From: Branchiostoma floridae
Lineage: Eukaryota; Chordata; Leptocardii; Amphioxiformes; Branchiostomatidae
Length of the DNA: 39,653 nucleotides
Assembly (NCBI RefSeq): GCF_000003815.2
Contig: NC_049986.1
Coordinates: 19,027,740-19,067,392, forward strand
Reading direction: 5' to 3'
Of this stretch, positions 10,458 through 20,460 are shown piece by piece; positions within the stretch are counted from its first letter, which is position 1; each line of letters opens with the position of its first letter. A model generated the notes under the pieces. The model made no database searches and was not told the DNA's origin. It was given only the letters and a program-made list of their open reading frames with translations. A program made the translations under genes and the position numbers.

Positions 10458-11529
10458 AGTCACTTGTCAACAGACCAGGCTTCACTAACAGTGATGGAAT
10501 ATATATAAAGAAACAGGGAAACCCAAATAACAAAGTCTGGGACTCAGAGGTACTCATTATCTGACTCTGAGGTTGTATAACAATATCTAACCAAATCCTG
10601 CAGTTCCTTGTCCTTCTCCACTGTTGTAAGCTGGTCCCTGCAGAACCACCCAACACGACTTTTCTTGGTTGCCAGGAATCCGTGGCCAAACAAGGCAAAG
10701 GGAAGGGTCCGACTGCATCTGTTGAGTCCCATCGCCATATAGAAACGTCCTGTGTCAACATAGCTTTTTCTTGATATTGTGGTGATGATACCCTTCCGCC
10801 CATAGTGCTTGCGCTTCCTGCATACTCCGCGAACTATGCAAAAGTTCTCTTTGTCATCTGATTTGGTATTCTCCCTCTCCATCTCAATAGATGGGGTTTC
10901 CTTGTCAACATCATAGGTGTAGACCTCCAAATAGCAATACAGTGAAACCTGCCTTAGGGGTCACCTGAATATAGGGGCCACCTGGCCATTGCGGTCACTT
11001 TTTGTCGGTCCCTTGGATTTTTCCCATTGACCTAAGCATTAAGAAATAGTCTATAGCGGTCACCTGTCGAATGCGGTCGCGGCCAGACGATTTTCGGTCC
11101 GGCCGCTATGCCAACACTGCCGATAGCGGTCACCGGCCGGCCGCGTTACGCCGCGCTAAACCCACACGGGGTTCACTTTTTTTCAATTTCTGCACAACAT
11201 CAGCAAAATGTAGGCTCAACTTGGATGATTTACGAAGGAAACATTGAATAAAGAAACATTATACAAAATTATGTGATTTTATGCTAAGTTTTGTTGGCGT
11301 TTTTCTCGTCTCAGACTCTTTGCACTCTACCCTTCTGTACATCGTCATTTCTGTGCAGACTGGAAGACTATATGGACAGATTTTACAAGTAGACCGTCCG
11401 TTCATGTATCTGATGTTATAGGTTCTTGAAATCCATGTACGCTGGTCTAATTTTCGTATTCCGCGGGCCAAAAATATCGGAATCGCATTTGCGTAAATTT
11501 CCAAGATGGCGCCGCTGCAGGGGATAAAC

Positions 11530-12249
11530 GCATGTCGGACGCTTCGGACCTTTACCGACTCGGACCTAGCAATTTCTGGTCAACTCGGACCTAAACCCTG
11601 GTCAACTCGGACCTTCGGTGATTTCTGGCCGCCATCTTGGATCATCCGTGTTATGGGTCTAGATGGGAAATTGTCGGTACCCTATTTACTTAGAAAGTAC
11701 GTTCATGGCTTGGCGCAGGCGCTTTTGACAGCTAAAAAATGTCAAAAATCCACGGCGGCATTGCATGATTCCAATGCCCATCACTCGTATACGCGTACGG
11801 CTAACACTCGCTTTCACGGAGGGCTGGAGCCGGGCATGCCGCCGCGGATTTTTGACATTTTTTAGCTAGGGTTAGGGTTGACTCGACACTCGCGCTTCGC
11901 GCTCGGTCTCGCAACCCATAACCCTAGCTAAAAAATGTCAAAAACCGCGGCTACGTCATCAGAGCTATCGCTCTTCATGTCCCTAATTTTGAAGATAATC
12001 TCAGTCACTTTTGACTCAAAAGATAGTGCCAAAGTGCAATTTCCCCATCCAGACCGCTTTGTGGAAAATTCTGGGTTACCGCTAAAATTTTGTCTTTGCG
12101 TTGACGTAACATGTTAACATATATTTATTCAGCAACTTGACCGGAAACTAAAAAGGTCCGAGTTGACCAGGGTGTAGGTCCGAGTTGACCAAAGTGTAGG
12201 TCCGAGTTGGTAGGTCCGAGTCGGTAAAGGTCCGAATCGTCCTGATTCC
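11530..12249. mobile_element. Foldback element nested in the pogo-like transposon
   Basis: It is flanked by a 9-bp direct repeat GGGATAAAC (11521-11529 and 12250-12258). The arms consist of repeated CGGACCT units (TTCGGACCTTTACCGACTCG on the left, its reverse on the right). Inside is a second palindromic repeat (about 11628-12060, beginning at TTTCTGGCCGCCATCTTGG) that is shared with the foldback at 33137-34014. A 9-bp duplication and long arms would suit a Mutator-like or foldback type. Confidence 0.8.
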
Positions 12250-12704
12250 GGGATAAACAAGGTCAATAGGGGTCAGTGGACGACTCCACTTTTACCAAGG
12301 TAAAATATCGCAAAAAGAATTCTGATGTACAGCACAAAATACGGTGATTATGGTATAAAACGATTAAAATCAATGAAATCAGCGTTATTTATGTGAGAAC
12401 TAGACTAAGTTAGATTTTTGTCAAAGAAATAAGCCTACGTAGGGAACGTTTTATTTCGACGTGACCACCTCGGCATAATGGCACATGCAGACAAGTCAAG
12501 TCAAGCCAAGCCTTCGTGAACAAGTGAAAGTTTTTGTGGCGTTTTGATGCTTAGAAATGATTATGAACTTGTGATCGGTAGTGATCGAATGTCTAATTTT
12601 AGCCGGCAACTAGCGGAATTTACACGATTTGTCTATTCGATTGGCAAAGTTGCCGGAGACTCGCGCTGTGACCCATTAGCCCAGAGATCGAGGAACAAAG
12701 GAAA

Positions 12705-12937
12705 ATGGCGGCGCTGACTTCGTGTTCAGAAAATTCTAACTGTACAAAAGACAAGAGAACCAAGCAAATGTCTGTCAGTTTTGACTCAGACATACGATAT
12801 CGAAGGCTTCAACTCCCGAGGGACACGCATTGACGTTGGTCATTCGGCGTTCCCGCTCGGAGAACGGCAAGTCTTCCCGTCAACTAGCGGCTGATTTCGG
12901 AGCTGGTGTCGGTCGGTCTCAGATTTGTAGTGTTTAA
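12705..12937 (+). pseudogene. Remnant of a pogo/Tigger transposase N-terminus (CENP-B-like helix-turn-helix)
   Basis: An ATG at 12705 opens a 42-codon frame ending at 12833. In another frame, 12836-12937 reads LVIRRSRSENGKSSRQLAAD and then FGAGVGRSQICS, matching the pattern of the CENP-B/pogo DNA-binding domain (LEVIRR...ENG.SSR..A.DFGVG.SQI). The two pieces are out of frame and the remainder of a transposase is absent, so it is dead. It supports the Tc1/mariner assignment of the surrounding element. Confidence 0.75.
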
Positions 12938-13118
12938 ATGTCTAATAGTAATAATAGTATGTCTTCTCTGTTAATCGTTAATGTCATGATTGACATACAT
13001 TTTGACTATACAGAAATAAGGGAACAGCTACAGTGCTGTAGCAGTAGTAGTAATACAAATGTATTTGATTAAATTGTTTGTTTTAAAGTCATATTTAGTT
13101 TAAATGTATAATAATGTA

Positions 13119-13152
13119 ATCAAGGAGGTTGCCCTCTTTCAACCTCCTTGAT
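13119..13152. repeat. Short perfect hairpin, ATCAAGGAGGTTG arms
   Basis: Arms 13119-13131 and 13140-13152 are perfectly complementary, with an 8-bp loop. A related, less perfect hairpin (CAAGGAGGTTAT...ATAACCTCTTT) lies at 26438-26473 upstream of K4. Probably a dispersed short inverted-repeat element. Confidence 0.65.
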
Positions 13153-14918
13153 GTAATATTGTCAATAAATACTCAGTATCTCAGTGGAAGCTGTATGCCT
13201 TGTCACTTATTGCTTGTGGTGAAATGTACCTTTTTGGCTATACTGCCTATAGGGGCCACCTGCCCATAGGGGCCAAATTTGGTCAGTCCCTTGAGTGACC
13301 CCTATAGACAGGTTTCACTGTACATAGAAACACCAAAATAAACCTTGTTGTTAACAATGGTTGCTCTGATATCTGCATCAAAGTTCCTGGCTGGAACATA
13401 CCTGCAGGTGTAAGTCCAACGTTGAGTTTTAACATCTAAGGCATGGACACAGAACCTTTTCTTCTTTCTAAGTCCCTGGATGAGCACAAGCTTACCCCCA
13501 CATGCTATCACCTTCAGGTTAGGTGAGGGGATGATAGCAGGCACTTTGGGTGGCTGTATCCATGCTTCTGCTTCAATATCGAAACACTCCATACTGAACA
13601 TGTTGAACAACGTTGCCGCAGTGTCGCCTCCAACCAGGTAGAGTTTTCCATCAACAATGGCAGACTGGTGTCCTGCCCTACCGCGAGGCATGTCGGGTAA
13701 CCTTGTCCAAGTGTCCGTAGCGAAGTCGTACAGAAAGGCTTGTTTGGATGGAGTGTTGCTGCCAGCAGATGAGGCGCGCCCTCCCGTCACATACAAGTAT
13801 CGCCCTGCACTTGCCACACTCATGCACCCAACAATGGATGTCGGAAGATCAGTGACATGGTAGCATTGATCACGATCTATATCCATGCAAATTATGCTTT
13901 GGAGAGGTGCCGGTGGTGTAGGATTTTCATGGTAATGCTCTTGAGTGACTGCCTTCCAACCACCGACAATTATTGCCACGTCGTCTGAAATTCCACAGCT
14001 GGGTTTTTGTCCATCCTCCTCTCTTCCTGTGTCTGCCATCAGTTGAGGTGAGCCACTGAAATGTCCCTCCTTTGTAGCAGTGATTTTGGCCAGACATTCT
14101 GGTGACTCCTGTATCGCAGGGTGGACCTCAAGCTTCTCTAGCACACTGACCCTTACAAGTGATAAGCAAATAACTGGTAGAATTCTGGATACCTCAGTCT
14201 TGCGGCTTTCTGGTTCATGATCGAGCCATCGTATCACGGAAAGGACAACGTCGTCTTCATTCTCAACACGTAACTCCTTGTCTTCGAGTAGATCCAACAG
14301 CTTCTGTGTTGAAAGGCTCAGAAACTCCTCACTTCGTCCAACCTCTGAGAACTGAGACACCGCCTTGCGTTTTGCTGTCGTTTTCAAACTACACAAGCCA
14401 TACATGTCGGCAAGGCACATGACACCCACACAGTTGGATGGGCAAAGGTTCTTTTCAATGAACTTTTGGCAACACTCCTGGACATCCTCAGCTTGCAGCA
14501 TGTGTGCTGCCTGCAGAATGTCTTGGACGTCGTCTTCCCCAATCAAGATTTCTCCCGTGTACACGAAGTCGAGAATCTTGGAAAAGCTGCCAGAGTCAAT
14601 ATCGTGTAGTGTTATAACCTTCGCCTTGCTTTCCGCAAGGTTTGAGGAAAACATGGTTTGAAAGTACGGCGTGACCGCCAACACGGCCCGGTGACAAGGG
14701 AACTCCCTGCCTTCTACCTCCACCACCACGTCGACAAACTCACCATTCTTCTGCTGTCTGGTGAGCTCAGCACGTAGCTCGTAACTTCTGTCTTTTTTTC
14801 CAAAGGTACAGGAGCCATCCTCGTGGTACTGTTCAGAATGTTTGCCACGAAATTTACGATCACAGGTGTCACAATAGTTAGACATCTTTTGCTCACAGTA
14901 GTCACAAGAGTTAGACAT

Positions 14919-15228
14919 CTTTTAAGTTGCTGTTGTGCCAGGGTCTATACAGCGATCTTTCTTTGTGCAAACAGCAGCTCTGAACTTATGTCTGATTTCT
15001 GAGAAGGTCTGAAAGTTGTAATGCTACTATAAGTACAATACTAGCACAGTACAGTCGGCATGGTAGATGCTATCATCACAGCTTGACGTGTGTTTCTTTT
15101 TCTTCTGTGTATCACCAGGACTTGTGTGGAGTTTTGAGCATCCAATTGCTCCCTCAAATTGCATGGATTTGATGATTGCTGTCAGACTCAAAGAGTCAAC
15201 TGTAACAGAACGAGAGAGAGAAGTTAAA
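14919..15228 (-). promoter_or_regulatory. K2 5' leader with conserved acceptor-like sites
   Basis: The sequence is nearly the same as upstream of K3. On the minus strand the CT-rich run followed by TTACAG ends at 15200. A donor-like CTG|GTGATACAC near 15116-15127 is also shared with K3, so a small untranslated exon of about 80 nt is plausible. A further acceptor-like ACAACTTTCAG lies about 90 bp before the start codon. Confidence 0.5.
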
Positions 15229-15614
15229 ATGGGTGTGAAACTTGTGTTAATATCACCTGGCCTTTTCCCAGAAACATTTCTAAAATGCTCTTATACTAGT
15301 TATGCGTTTATCTTCAAAATTATGTCCCACAAATAAACAAGATGGCCCCCGCGTGACGTCAGATTCAGATCCAACATGGCGGTACCCATCGATGCCAACG
15401 AAAACAAAACAGGTTTTGCCACCACAAAGCTGTAATCATAAGAACAGTAACGAGTTTACTTGTACATGCGCCACGCCGCGAGCTGATGATGCAGGGGCCT
15501 ACAGCAGACGATCACATGCAAAGAATGTGCCCCCCTCCCCATAAATTACTACGAAAATACACTTAAATCTCTTCTTCTAAATACGGAGTCCAGTAAAACC
15601 AGCCGTCCCGGTAC

Positions 15615-15729
15615 CTCATGTAGCCCGTGTCCGTTGTGATGACGTCTCCCGGCGTCACCAGGTGTTTTGGCGCGTCAGGAACCGCTGGCTTCTTCCGACT
15701 CTCCGCCAACGTGATGTGGTGCGCGCCAG
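15615..15729 (-). promoter_or_regulatory. Copy B of EXOSC2 exon 1, upstream of K2
   Basis: This is a minus-strand match to EXOSC2 exon 1 with the donor GAG|GTAC at 15615/15614 intact. The start codon has become CTG (15729-15727). About 350 bp around it, including the intron-1-side motif GGGGAGGGGGGCAC (near 15529-15542) and the region from 15334, is also shared with copy C near K3. The palindromic box here is imperfect (TGGAGTAATCCA on the plus strand). Confidence 0.8.
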
Positions 15730-15928
15730 CTTTTCAAAGTGGAGTAATCCATTGTAATTTTGGGTAAATCTTCAAGCTGAGACGGTTTTGGTATTGATTG
15801 ACGTTATAGAAATAAAGGTTTACAAAATATGACTATTCGTATACGAAAATATAAGAGCTACGAAATTTAGTATGTTAGATTGAATCTGTTACATATTCGT
15901 GAGTTGGTTCCTAATACTAAAAGTACCA

Positions 15929-16004
15929 CTTCACCCACGAAAAGTACACACTGTGGCAGTCAATTTTGCAGGGGCGACATCTACTGATTTTTTTTAAATT
16001 GCAG
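15929..16004. promoter_or_regulatory. Conserved upstream block, copy at K2 leader
   Basis: Contains cttcacccacgaaaagta and ggggcgacatctactgat at the usual distance (about 200 bp) from the exon-1 copy. The CTCF-like motif is kept. Confidence 0.65.
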
Positions 16005-16177
16005 AGTAATGTTGTAAGCGCTGGTGAGTTGACTTTCAGTACATGTATATTTGATCAGTACAATAGTATCGACTAGGGGTTGGTACTGGTACAGAAAATT
16101 CAGGTCCGGTTCAGGTCCAGAGGATCAGGTCCAGGTCCAGACCTGATTCAGTATGTGAAAACTTGTGAATCAATTAT

Positions 16178-18177
16178 GAGGGCCCCAATGCCCTTTTGCG
16201 TAGAGCGTAATCGTCAGTTTTAATTTTACGTAGAGCGTAGACGGATCGCTTAATTCAACGTAGAGCGTAATCGGTGCATTTTGCGTAGAGCGTAATTGAC
16301 TCTTTTCATTCTACGTAATACGTTGTAGCTTCCCGGAATTTACCGTAAAACGTAATGGATGAATTGTGCATATAGCGTAATCAAACCTGCCCTAACCATT
16401 GCCCTAAGTCCCGTCAAAATGCAGGAAATTGCGTTTCAGAGGGTCAAGATTTTTCAAAATTTCCGTGGACCTCCTTTGCGACGCCCCGCACAATCTGCGC
16501 TCTAGGCACAATCTGCGCTCTCGGCGACATGGTTAAAATATGTTGGGGCGTCGCCCTCAAAATTTTAAACTGTGTTTTTAATAGAAAAGGCATTAAAGAT
16601 TCGTCGATGAAGGTTAGACATCCAGGTAATAAGATACAGACGCCCAAAACAGTTACTTCAGCCAAAACAGTTACTTCAGCAAAATCATTTTTGGCGGCAT
16701 TAAGTATTGCCTAGGAAAATATGTTGGGGGGGGGGGAGCAAGCTGATACTTTGTGTATTTTTGATGATGCAAATTTCATAAAATCGAGCTAGTCTAACGG
16801 CAAAATTTACCCCTGAAAATGCGAGAAACGGCGTTTCAGAGAGTCCCGATTTCAAAAATTTGCCAGACCTCCCTGTCCCGCGTCTACGGCACAGAACAAT
16901 ATGTTGCGGGAGCGTCGCTCTCAAAAATCTTTTAAACAAATAGAAATTTTACTATTGTACTTAGCTTAGTTAACAAGCAGAATGTGTCCCCCAAATGCAG
17001 GAAATGACGTTTTAGACGGTCAAGACTTCAAAATTTTCTCCGGACCTCACTAGCGATGACTTGCGCCTCGGGCGCTCACAACGACATGGTGAGAATTTGT
17101 GTGGGTCGCCCTCAAACATCTTTCTTGACAAACATGGCATAAAGTTTAGCAGTCTTCCAGCAAAATTTGTCCCTAAAAATACAGAAGATGGTAAAGATTT
17201 CAAAATTTCCCCAGACTAACCTTGCGACAGCTTGCACCTTCGGTACTCGAAATCGTGAAAATATTTTGGGGGCATCCGCCTCGCTAAAACTATGTGTCTT
17301 TCTAACGGAATTGCCATCAAACTTAGCTTTGTCTGGCAGCAAAATTTGCCTGTCAAAACGCGGGAAAAGGCGTTTTAGAGGGTCAAGATTTCAAATTTTC
17401 CCGGGGGAGCATGCCCTCGGACCCCCTAGTTTGCGTCAAAGGCGCTACATCTGCTGCAAAATTCTGTCAGGAAAAGATCGTCCCCCCAAACAATATTTCC
17501 TGCCGCCTCTGGAGGAGATGCCCCTACTGTGCTTGGTGATAGCAAATTCCACTCCGCGATAGTTCTGGGAAAGTACGAATTTTTTAACTCATCAATTCTA
17601 GGTTGGTAACTCTGGTACTTGAAGGCATGACTGTTTCCTGTTCTTTTTGAGCTGGTATTAGATACTCATCAGTCGGTACGTCCACCAGTTTATTGGTCAT
17701 TTTGTACATCATGAAAAGTCTGGACATTTTCCTTCTGTCTTCAAGTGACATCCACTGCAATTCTGTTTTCATTTCTAGTCTGCAAGAAAAAGTTGCCCCT
17801 CAAATGCAGGAAATAGCGTTTCAGAGGGTCAAGATTTCAAAATTTTCCCGGGGAGCATGCCCCCGGATCCCCCTAAGATAGTCGTGCTTTCGGCGCTCAA
17901 GATGATAAAAATTCGGTCAGCAATATTGCGCCCTGCGTTAGAAATTTGCTGCCGCCGCCTCTGCTGCCGGTTTAATACCATGAATACTTTTAACTCAGCT
18001 TTTGTACCATCTTTGACACAAACGCTCAATCGCTCGGTGATGAGTTCTGTATAACGTGTGGGGAAGCTTTTGAATTTAGCGTAGGGCGTAGAGAGGCTTC
18101 ATGAATTCAGCGTAATACGTAGCCGGTCATCAGAATTTAGCGTAGAGCGTTGTCGGGACCCCCCCATTGGGGCCCTC
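16178..18177. mobile_element. 2.0-kb DNA element with GAGGGCCCCAATG termini, nested in the hAT-like element
   Basis: Perfect 13-bp terminal inverted repeats GAGGGCCCCAATG are flanked by a 6-bp direct repeat AATTAT (16172-16177 and 18178-18183). Both ends have subterminal copies of GCGTAGAGCGTAA-like units. The inside has about six diverged copies of a unit starting with ATGCAGGAAATNGCGTTT and running to a CGGACC-like end (near 16420, 16810, 16995, 17175, 17355 and 17803). The superfamily is unclear: 6-bp duplications are uncommon. No transposase is seen. Confidence 0.8.
17584..17772 (-). pseudogene. Non-LTR retrotransposon ORF2 C-terminal fragment
   Basis: The 62-residue frame includes LQWMSLEDRRKMSRLFMMYK followed by MTNKLVDVP, a pattern typical of the region after the reverse transcriptase domain in CR1/L2-like elements (LxWxSLExRRxxxRLxLMYKxxNxLV). 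The adjacent DNA at about 17515-17600 recurs at 37047-37140, so it is part of a dispersed repeat. Confidence 0.6.
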
Positions 18178-18496
18178 AATTATACGTCCATTTCACTACA
18201 AAGAAATCTGTTTGGTAGAGTATTCGACCAAGGACTTGATTCGACTAACACTAGCATTTTAAAATCCTACAAGGCTAGCTTCTTCTGTACGATTGACTGT
18301 AAAACTTTGTAGAAATGATTATAAACTTTTCTCTACTTCGCTCGTTATTTTCTTCGACCGGTAAGTGCCAAAACGTGCGAATGCCTGATCAGTACTCTGT
18401 TTATATTCTAATAGGTCCAACATCGGGTCCACCTGATTTTTTCAGGTCCGTTTTTTCCCGGACCGGTCCAATAAGAAAAAACGGTTTTGTACCGGT

Positions 18497-19624
18497 GTGA
18501 CAGCGATTTCGCCCCCCCTGTGATCTCGCCCCCCCGGGGGGCGAGATCACTAGCGTTTTCGCCCCCCTTTAGCGTTTTCGCCCCCCCCCCCCCCAAAGCA
18601 GCTGGTTACTACATATTACAGGTGCGCTACCTGGCACTATACTGCACCTGGGGAGTAATGTATATGGTGTGTTACCTGGTACCTATATGGCACCTTATTA
18701 CCGTACCGTAATATGTCATACCTCGAAAGTCGATACTATATTGTTCGGTGCAAACATAACATTGAAGTGAAAAAGACAATTTTTGCAGCTGAGGTGCTAC
18801 TGCGAACGTATAAATCAACACCGTCTATGGTACGGAATACGTCAGCTATATGTTTTCAATTTGTCACAGTGTTTTCTTTCTTGTGCTGGAAACATTTCCA
18901 AAGCACTAACAAAAACACACGTGAATAATAGTTTCTCATTATAAACACTATCTACGCGCAAGTTGATATAGCTGTTGCTAAATGCTACACAAACACTGGT
19001 AAAGTACCAGTCTTAAGAAACACGGGTAAATGCATCAGTTCCTAAATACTAGAAAAAACAGTCATGTTGGAGGTGAAGATATCCCTTGGCCAGGTGCATA
19101 TACCAAAATGTGCGTTATTCTAATTAATACCTAATATTTGCATAATTAATAAAGACATTACATAGTTCTTTTGTGGTCACTTCATGGTAGAGACTTCATA
19201 TTGGAGATATATAGGTTGCTTGAGGACAGGTGAATACAATGAAATACATCTTATGTCAAGACTCAGGTATATGCAATAATTGGAATACAAGGGACCCAAC
19301 CCTCCTTGTCTGAAACAAGTTCAACTATCTTATTACCATGTAATTACGTTAATATTGATACTATGAATGGAGTTATGTATCAAACTCGTGTACTTATATC
19401 ATTCTGAAACTGCATTTTGTGATTTATACCAATCAACTTCTAAAATGTCATGTAAAGCCGTTTTTTTGGGGGGGGCGAAATCGCTAAAGGGGGGCGAGGT
19501 AGGGGGGCGAGATCACTAGCCGGGGAGGGCGAGATCGCTAGTGATTTCGCCCCGGGGGGGGCGAGATCGCTAGTGATTTCGCCCCCGGGGGGGCGAGATC
19601 ACGGGGGGGCGAGATCGCTGTCAC
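18497..19624. mobile_element. 1.1-kb element with G/C-run termini, inserted in the hAT-like terminus
   Basis: Terminal inverted repeats GTGACAGCGATYTCGCCCCC are flanked by a 6-bp ACCGGT on both sides (18491-18496 and 19625-19630). ACCGGT is itself palindromic, so the exact border is uncertain. Removing the element and one ACCGGT restores the hAT-like terminus. The ends have several repeats of GGGGGGCGAGATCGCTAGTG in alternating orientation that could form strong hairpins. The middle is AT-rich and non-coding. Confidence 0.8.
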
Positions 19625-19649
19625 ACCGGTACCCACCCCTAGTATCGAC

Positions 19650-20460
19650 AATACAATAGTATCAACATATTGCACAAAAATGCCCCAGAAAAAACAAAGC
19701 CACAAATAATGCTAAAAGTAAAACTGGTTTTTATTTCAGGGCTAGCTATATGTACAGTAGAGAGATCTGTCAGCAAACCCCTAGAGAACAGACATTAAAA
19801 ATGACATAGCGAATGAAAGTAACAGGCCTCATTCTGTATAAGAGGAGTCTTTTAAGTATTCTAAAGACCTTTAATACTCCACTTAACTTTTCATACCAGT
19901 GGAGATATGAGCTCATACACAGTTTGTTAAAATGTTGAAGGCGTTACAGGCACTTGTTTTTCTACCCTCGATTGGTATACATATAGAAACAATGTCAGAA
20001 TTTAGTATGTAATAATACGCAGACGACTTTTTAGACCAAAATGTAAACAAGTCAACCTATAGAACTTACATTATATAGATTATACTAAAGCTAAAACTAG
20101 TAGAAGCTAAAAAATACATTGCTTAAATCATCACTTTGGGCAAGGTAAATATGTAACGTTATATATACATGGAATAAAATCATAAACATTGAAATTGTAA
20201 CCAACATAAGTAAGAAATGCCAGTAAAAGGTACCCAAGTTGTCTCAAAGTACACTGTAGCTAGGCAGGCTACAAATACAGGGGTTCTTCTTGTAAAAATC
20301 TCTGCTGCATAGTTTGTCTGACAGTCTATGATAAACAGGCAACTGTTCTTGCCATTAATACAAGCACCTTCCCCAGTAACTTGTCAAAAGGCCAGGCTTC
20401 ATTAACAGCGATGGCAAATATATATGAAGAAACAGACAAACCTAAGATTATGTCTGGGAC
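19650..20460. other. 3' flank of K3
   Basis: This corresponds to the 3' flanks of K2 (9420-10540) and, inverted, K4 (28575-29690). No gene is seen and the AATAAA found 3' of K1 is not conserved here (aggcttcattaacag). Confidence 0.6.

Larger units (their letters stand above)
10940..13320 (+). mobile_element. Pogo/Tigger-like DNA transposon, degenerate, inserted in K2
   Basis: Both ends begin with CAGTGAAACCTG on opposite strands and are flanked by TA (10938-10939 and 13321-13322), the target duplication of the Tc1/mariner superfamily. The ends continue as (C/T)CTATAGGGG-like sequence with further subterminal copies of the ggtcacc motif. The plus strand carries a broken CENP-B-type helix-turn-helix (12836-12937). 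No DDE domain is visible, so this is an internally deleted, non-autonomous copy. It contains a nested foldback element (11530-12249). Confidence 0.88.
10544..14918 (-). pseudogene. K2: BTB-Kelch gene split by a transposon insertion
   Basis: The 5' part (14918-13321) encodes the N-terminal Cys/His cluster, BTB, BACK and most Kelch blades. The 3' part (10937-10544) encodes the remaining blade, the LPFALFGHGFLATKKS block and the acidic tail. They are separated by the element at 10940-13320. Omitting the element and one copy of its TA target gives 1992 nt, exactly 664 codons, with no other break, so the insertion looks recent. As it stands, translation stops 15 nt inside the element after 538 residues. 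The truncated product would keep BTB and BACK but an incomplete propeller. Compared with K3, the Cys at position 24 of the N-terminal cluster is Arg. K2 and K3 are clearly sister copies. An intact allele without the insertion may exist in the population. Confidence 0.9.
16074..19641. mobile_element. hAT-like element with 8-bp target duplication, carrying two nested insertions
   Basis: The 8-bp direct repeat GTATCGAC lies at 16066-16073 and 19642-19649. The left terminus is TAGGGGTTGGTACTGGTACA. When the nested element at 18497-19624 is left out, the right terminus read inwards is TAGGGGTGGGTACCGGTACA, a good inverted match. TAGGGGT termini with 8-bp duplications are typical of hAT transposons. 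The hAT part itself is only about 430 bp, contains ggtccrgg-like subterminal repeats, and has no transposase. Confidence 0.85.

Noticed and set aside
11862-11930. TAGGGTTAGGG telomere-like repeats
   Set aside because: Only two units, and they form part of the palindromic core of a foldback element that recurs at 33510-33575; not a telomere or an interstitial telomeric tract.
16074-16330. Repeated CGTAGAGCGTAA units as a possible CRISPR-like array
   Set aside because: They are unevenly spaced, degenerate, and placed symmetrically at both ends of a transposon in animal DNA.
16444-18029. Several 60-130-codon open frames
   Set aside because: They lie in internal repeats of a transposable element; only 17584-17772 has a recognisable retroelement pattern.
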